DNA from: Spirochaetaceae bacterium
GTDB lineage: Bacteria > Spirochaetota > Spirochaetia > Treponematales > Breznakiellaceae
NCBI GenBank assembly: GCA_031255115.1
Contig: JAIRTD010000297.1
Location: 1-14,944 of the forward strand
Direction: 5' to 3'
DNA length: 14,944 nucleotides
Position 1 is the stretch's first letter. Each line of letters begins with the position of its first letter. A program made the translations under genes and the position numbers. The notes under the pieces are model-generated. The model saw only the letters and a program-made list of their open reading frames with translations. It did not search any database and was not told the origin of the DNA. Shown here piece after piece: positions 1-6,361 of the stretch.

Positions 1-1
1 A

Positions 2-715
2 CCCCGCGTGGGTCTTGTGGACCTGAATAAGGCCGAAAAGACCGGCGAGACCAGGGACCGCCGCCGCGAGCGGCTTGCCCGTGGCACGGAGCCCCAAAGC
101 CGCTTTGAAATCCGTGACTTCCGCAGCGCCCCGGAATATAGGGCCGCCGGAGGAATAGGCAATGACGGCGGCCTTTCCGCGCGGCAGGAAGTTCCCGAAA
201 GCGAACTGGTCGTGCTGCTTGACCGTTTTCCCGACCGGGAAGGGGAAGGGGCTTCCGCGCCGCCCTCCCAGTTCAGGGATGTCCTTGCCCAGGAACTGCG
301 GGGCGCCCTTGGTCAGGACATAGTGCGTCATGCGTCTATGATACTCAAGGACGGCGGCGAGGGGCTTATACGGCTTTCCCTTAAACCGGAGAGCCTTGGA
401 AATGTAAAGATACGCCTTGAACTGTCCGAAAACAAAATAGCGGGGCATATCATTGTAGAAAACAGTGACGCCCTCAGGGCCTTTGAGCGGGAACTTCCGG
501 TTCTGGAGGCGGCTTTTAGGGATTCGGGCTTTGACGGCGCCACATTGGAGCTTGCCCAAAACGGCGGAGAAGGCGGGCAGAGGAATAGAGAGGATGCGAG
601 CCCCTTTTATTCTGAACGCTTTGTCGCTTCGAGTTATGAGGCCCTGACTGATTCCCTTTCGGGAAAATCCGAAGCTCTTGTCCGCGCTAATACGCGGGTC
701 AATATGCTGGCATAG
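2..715 (+). CDS. fliK: Flagellar hook-length control protein FliK, C-terminal part (5' end outside window)
   Basis: FliK sets hook length and switches the export apparatus from hook to filament substrates by acting on FlhB. The frame is open from the window edge, so the start lies upstream; the GTG at 8 is only the first internal start-like codon. Numbering from that GTG, residues 1-95 are charged and low in complexity, as in the variable FliK linker. Residues 105-185 match the conserved Flg_hook domain, including LKPESLGNVKIRL (125-137) followed by an alternating hydrophobic strand and the ENSDALRAFERELP helix (151-164). The tail after 186 is polar. It ends with TAG at 713-715, and the ribosome binding site of flgD overlaps that stop. 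Position just before flgD and flgE matches the Treponema operon. Domain assignment is from residue patterns, not a search. Confidence 0.88.
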   Translation, partial: PRVGLVDLNKAEKTGETRDRRRERLARGTEPQSRFEIRDFRSAPEYRAAGGIGNDGGLSARQEVPESELVVLLDRFPDREGEGASAPPSQFRDVLAQELRGALGQDIVRHASMILKDGGEGLIRLSLKPESLGNVKIRLELSENKIAGHIIVENSDALRAFERELPVLEAAFRDSGFDGATLELAQNGGEGGQRNREDASPFYSERFVASSYEALTDSLSGKSEALVRANTRVNMLA

Positions 716-727
716 GAGAGAAACGGT

Positions 728-1168
728 ATGGAGATTCAGGAATATAAAATGAGCGCCCAGGAAAGGGCGGCTACTGAACAGTACGTTCAGAGGGCCAATA
801 GAGAAATATTCGAGAACAAACTGCCGGTCCAGACTTTGGGAAAGGACGAATTCTTAAAAATTCTCCTTACCCAGTTGGCCCATCAGGACCCCACGGCGCC
901 TATGGAGGACAAGGAATTCATCGCCCAGATGGCCCAGTTCTCCACCCTTGAGCAGATGAACAGCATGGCCAGGGATTTTGCCCAGCTTACAGCCATACTC
1001 AGGGGCAGCGAAGCCCAGGCGGCTCTGGGAAAGGGCGTCGAGATTATGGACGGGGAAGGGGTAATTCAGGGAACGGTAAAGGCCGTATCACGGGGCGCGG
1101 ACCCCGAAATTCTGGTAAACGGAGCGGTTTATCAGTGGGATCAGGTAACCAATGTCTTTGAGGAATAA
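728..1168 (+). CDS. flgD: Flagellar hook capping/assembly protein FlgD
   Basis: FlgD forms the temporary cap at the tip of the growing hook and guides insertion of FlgE subunits. The 146-residue product carries the conserved FlgD N-terminal block: [14 protein letters not shown] (37-50), then the QDP motif (53-55) and [14 protein letters not shown] (64-77). The C-terminal part is short and holds only one small beta-rich region. FlgD of many other bacteria is over 200 residues; the short form is usual in spirochaetes. The ATG at 728 follows AGGAG at 714-718 with a 9-base spacer; this site overlaps the fliK stop, so the two genes are probably translationally coupled. An internal ATG (codon 8) is possible but has no better site. 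The gap to flgE is 63 bases and contains a small hairpin. Confidence 0.95.
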   Translation: MEIQEYKMSAQERAATEQYVQRANREIFENKLPVQTLGKDEFLKILLTQLAHQDPTAPMEDKEFIAQMAQFSTLEQMNSMARDFAQLTAILRGSEAQAALGKGVEIMDGEGVIQGTVKAVSRGADPEILVNGAVYQWDQVTNVFEE

Positions 1169-1188
1169 GAACGTGAAGCAGGGCTTTT

Positions 1189-1203
1189 CCCGGTCCTTCC
1201 GGG
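1189..1203 (+). other. Small hairpin between flgD and flgE
   Basis: CCCGG (1189-1193) and CCGGG (1199-1203) form a 5-bp GC stem with loop TCCTT. Only three T follow, after another G, so it is not a convincing terminator. It may affect mRNA stability or flgE expression relative to its neighbours; that role is inference and it may be chance. Confidence 0.3.
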
Positions 1204-1231
1204 GTTTGGAACAAGCCAAAGGAGCAGCATC

Positions 1232-2632
1232 ATGATGCGGTCATTGTATTCCGGTGTGTCCGGACTTCAGAATCATCAGACGAGAATGGATGTCATCGGT
1301 AATAATATTTCCAATGTTAATACAACGGGCTTTAAGCGGAACCGGGTGAATTTTCAGGATTTGATTTATCAACAGCTCGGCGCGGCGGCCCGTCCTACCG
1401 CGGAAGTAGGCGGCGTCAATCCCAAGGAAGTCGGTCTTGGTATGACCATAGCGTCTATCGACACCATTCATATCCAGGGTACCCTTCAATCTACGGGGAA
1501 CCAGACCGACCTTGCCATACAGAACACCGGTTTCTTCGTGCTTCGCCAGGGGGACAGTGAATACTATACCCGGGACGGGGCTTTTAGCCTTGACGAAAAC
1601 GGAACCCTGGTAAATCCGGCCAACGGGTTCAGGGTCCAGGGCTGGATGAGCCGTAATCTGGACGGTGTGGAAATCCTGGATACTTCCCGTGACACCGAAG
1701 ATCTCGTGATTCCCGTAGGAAGCAAGGACCCCGCGCGGGCCACAAGCCTGGTCAACTTTGCCTGTAACCTGGACAACCGTACCCCCCTCATTCCTGAAGG
1801 GGCAAGCCAGGCCGATATTATCAGGGGAACCTGGGGTACCGAAATCAAGATCTTCGATACCTTTGGCGGCGAACATATACTCCGTGTTGAATTTAACCGC
1901 GTACCCGGAACCAACAACAGCTGGACCGCGTCGGTAAACGTGGATCCCCAGGCCGATGTGGCAACTAACGCCGCCGTGGGCCTGGGAGAAGCAGCCCCGG
2001 CCACCGGAGAGGACAATACCTTTACGGTGAACTTTGACAATTTCGGAAACCTTGCCAGCGTTCTTGACGCCGCAGGAAACGCCTCGCCCGATACCGGCAG
2101 CGTGACCATGCAGGTAGCCTATGACGTGGCCGACGCCACCCCCGGCGCCGACGGCGAACTGATGCGTCAGGAATTCACCCTCAATCTGGGGAGTGTTGGG
2201 GGCCTGGTCAATACCATTACCCAGTACACCTCGGCAAGCACTACCAAGGCCTTTGAGCAGGACGGCTATACCATGGGCTATCTTGAAAACTTCAAAATAG
2301 ACCAGCGGGGAGTAATAACCGGCATCTATTCCAACGGAAGCCGCAGGGACCTGGGCCAGATAGCCCTGGCAACCTTTGCCAATCAGGCCGCCCTGGAAAA
2401 ATCAGGCGAAAATAATTTTGTGGTTTCCAATAATTCCGGTATCGCCAATATAGGAACTTCGGGAACCGCGGGCAGGGGCAAGATAATTTCCGGCACCCTG
2501 GAAATGTCCAACGTGGATCTTTCTGACCAGTTTGTCGACATGATAGTTACCCAAAGGGGCTTTCAGGCAAACTCAAGAACCATACAGACCGCCGATCAGA
2601 TGCTCCAGGAAATACTGACCCTGAAGCGGTAA
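1232..2632 (+). CDS. flgE: Flagellar hook protein FlgE
   Basis: FlgE polymerises into the hook, the universal joint between motor and filament; in spirochaetes it lies in the periplasm. The 466-residue product starts with the rod/hook N-terminal signature ([20 protein letters not shown], 4-23, then [12 protein letters not shown]) and ends with the matching C-terminal motif ([20 protein letters not shown]), which form the coiled core domain D0. The middle carries the variable surface domains. Lys165 (AAG 1724-1726) and Cys178 (TGT 1763-1765, in NFACNL) occupy the positions that form the lysinoalanine cross-link between FlgE subunits in Treponema denticola. Two ATGs are adjacent (1232 and 1235). 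I chose 1232 because AAAGGAGC lies at 1219-1226 and because it gives exactly the known cross-link numbering. The stop is TAA. Confidence 0.97.
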   Translation: MMRSLYSGVSGLQNHQTRMDVIGNNISNVNTTGFKRNRVNFQDLIYQQLGAAARPTAEVGGVNPKEVGLGMTIASIDTIHIQGTLQSTGNQTDLAIQNTGFFVLRQGDSEYYTRDGAFSLDENGTLVNPANGFRVQGWMSRNLDGVEILDTSRDTEDLVIPVGSKDPARATSLVNFACNLDNRTPLIPEGASQADIIRGTWGTEIKIFDTFGGEHILRVEFNRVPGTNNSWTASVNVDPQADVATNAAVGLGEAAPATGEDNTFTVNFDNFGNLASVLDAAGNASPDTGSVTMQVAYDVADATPGADGELMRQEFTLNLGSVGGLVNTITQYTSASTTKAFEQDGYTMGYLENFKIDQRGVITGIYSNGSRRDLGQIALATFANQAALEKSGENNFVVSNNSGIANIGTSGTAGRGKIISGTLEMSNVDLSDQFVDMIVTQRGFQANSRTIQTADQMLQEILTLKR

Positions 2633-2677
2633 GCATATTCGTGGAAGGGCCGTGAATAACACGATCCAAGGAATGAA

Positions 2678-2875
2678 ATGATACAAGTAACCCGGCTTGA
2701 CGGTAAGGAATACTTTATTAACCCTCATCAGATTGAATCCATTGAGGTCAAGCCGGATACCAATCTAACCATGCTCTCGGGCAAGCATGTTATTGTCCAG
2801 GAACCGGTATCCGAAGTTATCAGGCGCATCATTGAATACCGCAGGCAAATTGGCGCGTTCAAGAATGAGGAGTAG
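2678..2875 (+). CDS. flbD: FlbD family flagellar protein
   Basis: This 65-residue protein belongs to the small FlbD family found next to motA and flgE in spirochaetes and Firmicutes. Its biochemical function is not established; it is not the sigma-54 activator also called FlbD in Caulobacter. The family pattern is clear: MIQVTRLDGKEYFINPHQIE at the N-terminus, then an E-x-x-P-D-T block, the L-x-x-G-K-x-x-I-V motif and a helical tail EVIRRIIEYRR. The ATG at 2678 is preceded by AAGGA (2668-2672) with a 5-base spacer. Its last codons contain the ribosome binding site of motA, so the two are tightly linked. It ends with TAG. Confidence 0.93.
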   Translation: MIQVTRLDGKEYFINPHQIESIEVKPDTNLTMLSGKHVIVQEPVSEVIRRIIEYRRQIGAFKNEE

Positions 2876-2881
2876 TTTACT

Positions 2882-3664
2882 ATGGATATAGCAACCATAA
2901 TTGGTTTGGTGGGCTGTTTTGCCATGACTGTCATGGCTATCTATACTTCAGGGGGCTCCATAGTTACCTACATGGACGTACCCTCGTTCCTCATGACCGT
3001 AGTCGGTTCCTATCTCGGCCTCTTTACCTTTGGCGGCATGTCCAACGCCCTCGGCGTATTCAGTACTATAAGCCGTACCTTCAATATTCCCAATTTTAAC
3101 GAACAGGGTATTATCACCAAGCTCATGGCTTTTTCCGACAAGGCCCGCCGCGAAGGACTCTTGGCCCTGGAAGAAGAACTTGAGGACCTCGACGATGAAT
3201 TTATGAAGAAGGGACTGCGTCTGGTGGTAGACGGTACTGACGCCGATGTAATCAGAACCCTCATGGAGACCGAACTTAACCAGATTCAGGAACGCCATTC
3301 AGCCAAGATAGGGGTTGTCAATATGTGGGGAACCCTGGCGCCCGGCCTTGGGATGTTGGGGACCGTCGTCGGTCTTATAGCGATGTTGCGGAACCTGGAG
3401 GACAAGAGCGCCCTGGGTCCGAATATGGCCGTCGCCCTTATCACCACCCTGTACGGCGCCATGATAGCCAACCTCATCATGATTCCTATATCAGGAAAGC
3501 TTAAAACCCATGACGCCATAGAAGCCAAGGTAAAGGAAATGGAGATAGAAGGCATACTCTCCATACAGGCGGGGGATAATCCCCGTATCCTCGCCCAGAA
3601 ACTGCTTTCCTACCTCAATCCCGTGGATCGCAAGGCCGTAGAAGCGGAAGTAGTGAAGGATTAA
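2882..3664 (+). CDS. motA: Flagellar motor stator protein MotA
   Basis: MotA is the rotating five-subunit part of the stator and, with MotB, couples ion flow across the inner membrane to rotation. The 260 residues show four hydrophobic segments at about 5-23, 33-52, 142-168 and 180-205, with a large cytoplasmic loop between the second and third. In that loop the ARREGLLALEEEL motif places Arg90 and Glu98 at the positions of the E. coli MotA residues that contact FliG. Pro154 in the third membrane segment (LAPGLGMLGTVVG) is the conserved proline near the ion path. The ATG at 2882 is preceded by AGGAG at 2868-2872, overlapping the flbD stop. The gene ends 2 bases before motB. Length is usual for the spirochaete/Bacillus-type MotA. 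Confidence 0.97.
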   Translation: MDIATIIGLVGCFAMTVMAIYTSGGSIVTYMDVPSFLMTVVGSYLGLFTFGGMSNALGVFSTISRTFNIPNFNEQGIITKLMAFSDKARREGLLALEEELEDLDDEFMKKGLRLVVDGTDADVIRTLMETELNQIQERHSAKIGVVNMWGTLAPGLGMLGTVVGLIAMLRNLEDKSALGPNMAVALITTLYGAMIANLIMIPISGKLKTHDAIEAKVKEMEIEGILSIQAGDNPRILAQKLLSYLNPVDRKAVEAEVVKD

Positions 3665-3666
3665 GC

Positions 3667-4395
3667 ATGGCAAGAAAAAAAACCGAGGACGAGGGAGTAA
3701 AAGGTGACTGGATTGTAACCTATTCCGATATGGTTACCCTGCTCCTCTGCTTCTTTGTCGCCCTCTTTGATACTTCCGAAGCCGATACCGTCTCGGTCGC
3801 GGCGATGATTTCGGCGCTCAACAATATAGGCATGGGCGCTTCCGCCGGAGGCAATACCTATGCCGCGGGCCGCAGCGCCGATCTGGGCAATACCATCATG
3901 AGCCTGCCCTCAATGGAGCGGGGACGGGTACTGGGGACCGCGATGCGAAAGGCGGTGAGCCTCTTTAATCCTGAAATCAGGTCAAACAAGGTCCGCATTA
4001 CCCACGACGAACGGGGCCTGGTGATAAGCCTTGCCTCCGACGCCTTTTTTAATCCCGCCAGCGCGCGGATAAACATTGAGTCTACCAGGGACATACTCCT
4101 CCGCCTGGGAACCCTGCTTGTTTCGGCCGAACTGCAGGGCAGAAAATTCAGAATAGAAGGCCATACGGACTCCGAAGTTACCGATCCCGACGGGCCCTGG
4201 GAAGACAACTGGCAGCTTTCCAGCGAGCGCTCAAGGGCGGTGCTCCGCTATCTCAGCGCCCTTGGGGTGCAGGAAAACCGTTTTCAGATAGCGGGCTTTG
4301 CCGATACCGCGCCGATTGCCAGCAACGCCACCGCCGAGGGCAGGGCGTATAACCGCAGGGTGGATATTATTATTCTTGACGAGGGACACTTATGA
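3667..4395 (+). CDS. motB: Flagellar motor stator protein MotB
   Basis: MotB anchors the stator to peptidoglycan and carries the ion-binding aspartate. In the 242 residues, a short basic N-terminus is followed by a single membrane segment beginning at GDWIVTYSDMVTLLLCFFVA; Asp21 is the expected ion-binding residue. Residues about 85-240 form an OmpA-like peptidoglycan-binding domain, with the GHTDSE motif, the LSSERSRAVLRYL helix and the NRRVDI end motif. The start at 3667 is only 2 bases after the motA stop; AAGGA in the last motA codons serves as binding site. The stop TGA (4393-4395) overlaps the ATG of a possible 24-codon reading frame (4392-4466). Confidence 0.97.
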   Translation: MARKKTEDEGVKGDWIVTYSDMVTLLLCFFVALFDTSEADTVSVAAMISALNNIGMGASAGGNTYAAGRSADLGNTIMSLPSMERGRVLGTAMRKAVSLFNPEIRSNKVRITHDERGLVISLASDAFFNPASARINIESTRDILLRLGTLLVSAELQGRKFRIEGHTDSEVTDPDGPWEDNWQLSSERSRAVLRYLSALGVQENRFQIAGFADTAPIASNATAEGRAYNRRVDIIILDEGHL

Positions 4396-4466
4396 GCAGT
4401 CGTATATACTGTTTGCAAAATACCGGTTTATCATGTAATATGAATAAAGAAGCGGAGGTAGTATAG
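4392..4466 (+). CDS. Possible 24-residue small ORF between motB and fliL
   Basis: An ATG at 4392 overlaps the motB stop as ATGA and is preceded by GAGGG (4381-4385) with a 6-base spacer. The frame runs 24 codons to TAG, two bases before the fliL ATG. The predicted peptide has two Cys and no membrane segment, and I recognise no family. Such a frame could arise by chance from a 73-base gap. If translated it would couple motB to fliL, because its end covers the fliL ribosome binding site. Evidence is limited to the start context and overlap. Confidence 0.25.
   Translation: MSSRIYCLQNTGLSCNMNKEAEVV
4413..4441 (+). promoter_or_regulatory. Weak sigma-70-like promoter candidate upstream of fliL
   Basis: TTGCAA (4413-4418) and TAATAT (4436-4441) are separated by 17 bases, each matching 4 of 6 consensus bases. 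The stretch is AT-rich within a GC-rich operon. It could give extra transcription of fliL onward, but matches of this quality are common by chance. Confidence 0.22.
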
Positions 4467-4468
4467 CC

Positions 4469-5029
4469 ATGTCAGACGATGATGCGCTGGATCTGGAAGA
4501 CGGAGACTCGGTAAATCTTGATAGCGCGCCAAAAAAAATGTCCGGCCTCAGGGCCCTGCTTCCCAATCTCCTTAAATTTGTGGCCATAGGCCTGGGCGCG
4601 CTGATCTTTATTGTTACCGTCTCAGCCATAACCTATAACATACTCAGCAAGGGCGGCCGGTCCCAGACTTCGGGCGTCGCGGCGGAGACCGACCCCTATG
4701 TGGGCCGCCGTCCCCAGTACGCCTCTTTTACTTCCATAGGCCAGGTGAGGACCCGGACCATAGACCCCACTCCCTACGCCGTGGTGGTGGATGTGGTGCT
4801 TCAGTACGACCAGAACGACAAAAATGCCCAGACCGAACTTACCGGACGGCTCAACGAACTGCGGGATTTTGTACGGAGCTTTTTTAATTCTAAAACCGCA
4901 AGTGATCTGCAGCCCGATAAGGAACTCAGGATAAAGCAGGAGATACTTGAGGCCCTCAATACCCGTATCCTTGATTCGAGCAAGGTAAGACAGGTGCTCT
5001 TTACCCAGCTCGACGTTATGGAAATGTAA
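4469..5029 (+). CDS. fliL: Flagellar basal body-associated protein FliL
   Basis: FliL is a single-pass inner membrane protein that rings or clamps the stator and stabilises it under load. The 186 residues have an acidic cytoplasmic N-terminus (about 1-22), one membrane segment (about 33-58, KFVAIGLGALIFIVTVSAIT) and a periplasmic domain (about 75-186). The latter holds the usual beta strands (YAVVVDVVLQYD), the helix NELRDFVRSFFNSK and the C-terminal LFTQLDVMEM, typical of FliL ends. The ATG at 4469 follows GGAGG (4454-4458) with a 10-base spacer. After its stop the operon is broken by a 300-base non-coding gap before fliM, the longest in the window. Confidence 0.93.
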   Translation: MSDDDALDLEDGDSVNLDSAPKKMSGLRALLPNLLKFVAIGLGALIFIVTVSAITYNILSKGGRSQTSGVAAETDPYVGRRPQYASFTSIGQVRTRTIDPTPYAVVVDVVLQYDQNDKNAQTELTGRLNELRDFVRSFFNSKTASDLQPDKELRIKQEILEALNTRILDSSKVRQVLFTQLDVMEM

Positions 5030-5066
5030 GTAAAAACAGGTAAAAGAGTGAAGGAATAAGGGCGCA

Positions 5067-5156
5067 TTTCCGGCGCTTCGCGCCGGAAACCGGGCTATCC
5101 GCTCCAATTCCTCGACCTCCTGCGGAGGTCTCCGGGATTTCCGCTTCTATCCCTTG
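5067..5156 (+). repeat. Intergenic hairpin plus two diverged copies of a 25-base unit
   Basis: The fliL-fliM gap contains a perfect 10-bp inverted repeat (5067-5076 with 5080-5089) closed by a 3-base loop. Next come two similar 25-base units at 5090-5114 and 5132-5156. Both follow the pattern CCGGG-N-T-N-TCCGCT-N-C-N-AT-N-CCT-N-G, with 19 of 25 positions identical. Between them is a second hairpin (GACCTCC 5114-5120, GGAGGTC 5124-5130). The composition is more GC-rich than the rest of the gap and there is no reading frame of note. I infer a REP-like dispersed element inserted in the operon. No second copy was seen in this window. Confidence 0.5.
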
Positions 5157-5221
5157 CGCGGGTTGCGGGGCGGAAACTCCAGAGCGGCGCTTTGCCTTGC
5201 GATTTTCACTGAGTGAACCCT

Positions 5222-5248
5222 TAATATACCCTTTGTTTATGCCGATTA
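5222..5248 (+). promoter_or_regulatory. Candidate sigma-28 (FliA-type) promoter upstream of fliM
   Basis: TAAT (5222-5225), a 15-base spacer and GCCGATTA (5241-5248) match the sigma-28 consensus TAAA-N15-GCCGATAA at 11 of 12 and spacing exactly... counting both boxes, 3 of 4 in the -35 and 7 of 8 in the -10, so 10 of 12. It lies in non-coding DNA in the right direction, 82 bases before the fliM start. Transcription would begin near 5254. The hexamer GCCGAT is common inside genes here as Ala-Asp codons, so the -35 match and spacing carry the weight. A promoter here would let fliM and following genes be expressed as late flagellar genes. Confidence 0.45.
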
Positions 5249-5253
5249 TTAAG

Positions 5254-5300
5254 AAAGACCCGAATTTAAGCGCAAGAAAGGCTTGCGGATTGTCTTTTTT
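5254..5300 (+). terminator. Terminator-like hairpin in the fliM leader
   Basis: AAAGAC (5254-5259) pairs with GTCTTT (5292-5297). Inside it, CGCAAG (5271-5276) pairs with CTTGCG (5282-5287) around a 5-base loop, and AAT (5263-5265) can pair with ATT (5289-5291). The 3' side runs into six T (5295-5300). The fold begins where the candidate sigma-28 promoter would start transcription and ends 29 bases before fliM. It could be an intrinsic terminator for upstream transcription, an attenuator, or the end of a very short RNA. The internal bulges make it weaker than a classic terminator. Confidence 0.35.
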
Positions 5301-5329
5301 GATGGTAAAAATGTAATGAGGGAGGGTGT

Positions 5330-6361
5330 GTGACAGAAGTCTTATCTCAGGAAGAGATTGATCAACTTCTTACCGCGATTAACGCCGGTGATACGGAGCC
5401 GGAAGATTTCCGTCCCGCCGCTGATACCCGGAAGATAAAAATCTATGATTTTAAGCGCCCCGACAAGTTTTCCAAGGAACAGATACGTACCGTTTCTATC
5501 ATGCATGAGACTTTTGCCCGGCTTACCACCACAAGCCTTTCGGCAAACCTCCGGAGCCTTGTCCATGTTCATGTCGCGTCGGTAGACCAGCTCACCTACG
5601 AGGAATTCATCAGATCCATACCCACCCCGACCACCCTGGCCATCATCAACATGGACACTCTCTAGGGCAACGCCATACTTGAGATAGACCCGGCGGTTAC
5701 TTTTTCCATTATCGACCGCCTTTTTGGCGGGACCGGCGAGGGAACCAAGGCCCAGCACGAATTAACCGACATAGAAACCTCGGTCATGGAGGGCATTATA
5801 GTCCGTATTCTGGGGAATATGCGGGAAGCCTGGTCCCAGGTGATAGATTTAAGGCCCCGGCTGGGCCAGATAGACACCAATCCCCAGTTCGCTTCGATAG
5901 TTCCCCCTACCGAAATGGTGGTGCTTGTAACTCTGGAAACCAAGGTCGGTGATGTAGAGGGCATGATGAACTTCTGCATACCCTATATAACCATAGAGCC
6001 CATTATCGGCAAATTGTCCGCCCAGTACTGGTATTCTTCGGTACGCCGCGGTACGACTACCGAAAACCTCAATATTCTCAAGGATAAGCTGGCAAACGTC
6101 GATGTTAATGTAGTAGCTGAAGTAGGAAAAATTCCGATTCCGGTCCGTGACGTATTGGCCCTGCGGGTCGGAGACATGGTCCGTCTATACAACGTGAGGG
6201 TAGGAGATCCCTTCTCCCTCAATATTGGGAACAAGAAAAAGTTCCTCTGCAGGCCCGGTGTTATCGGCAAAAAGATGGCGGTCCAGATTATCAAGAAGAT
6301 CGCGGAGCTTGAGCAGGAAGAATTTGAAGAGCTCACGTCCGAAGGGGAGGATACATTATGA
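5330..6361 (+). pseudogene. fliM: Flagellar motor switch protein FliM, frame interrupted by an in-frame TAG
   Basis: FliM is the C-ring switch protein that binds phospho-CheY and FliG. The frame starts at GTG 5330 after GGAGG (5321-5325, 4-base spacer) and gives the CheY-binding peptide LSQEEIDQLL. It runs 344 codons to TGA 6359-6361, the normal FliM length, but codon 112 is TAG (5663-5665). The frame continues without shift: GNAILEIDP follows directly, then the FliG-binding GGTG motif (133-136, 5726-5737), the CheC-like middle domain and a complete C-terminal SpoA domain. The family has P-L-basic-G here; this gene reads T-L-stop-G. Ordinary translation gives a 111-residue fragment. The next in-frame ATG (5786) lacks a clear ribosome binding site and would give a 191-residue fragment without GGTG. 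Mutation, sequencing error or readthrough cannot be separated by sequence alone. The TGA overlaps the fliY ATG. Confidence 0.9.
5663..5665 (+). other. fliM: In-frame amber codon in fliM
   Basis: TAG stands where an AAG (Lys) or AGG (Arg) codon is expected, one A-to-T change away in either case. The residue two positions before it is also off-family (Thr instead of the conserved Pro). Flanking DNA keeps the frame with no insertion or deletion. Confidence 0.9.

Noticed and set aside
3781..3790. GCCGATA hits inside motB and other genes as sigma-28 -10 boxes
   Set aside because: They are Ala-Asp codons in frame and lack a TAAA-like box 15 bases upstream.
4376..4410. TTGACG (4376-4381) with TATACT (4405-4410) as a promoter before fliL
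   Set aside because: The spacer is 23 bases, too long for a sigma-70 promoter, and the -35 lies within motB codons.
5205..5217. Short symmetric sequence TTCAC-TGA-GTGAA in the fliL-fliM gap
   Set aside because: A 5-bp arm is too short to separate from chance and has no T run or promoter in register.
5302..5316. Four-codon frame ATG to TAA in the fliM leader
   Set aside because: Too short, with no ribosome binding site in front of it.
5663..5665. Genome-wide recoding of TAG as a sense codon
   Set aside because: fliK, flbD, fliO, fliP and fliQ all end in TAG at positions fitting family length and followed closely by the next gene. Local readthrough is still possible.
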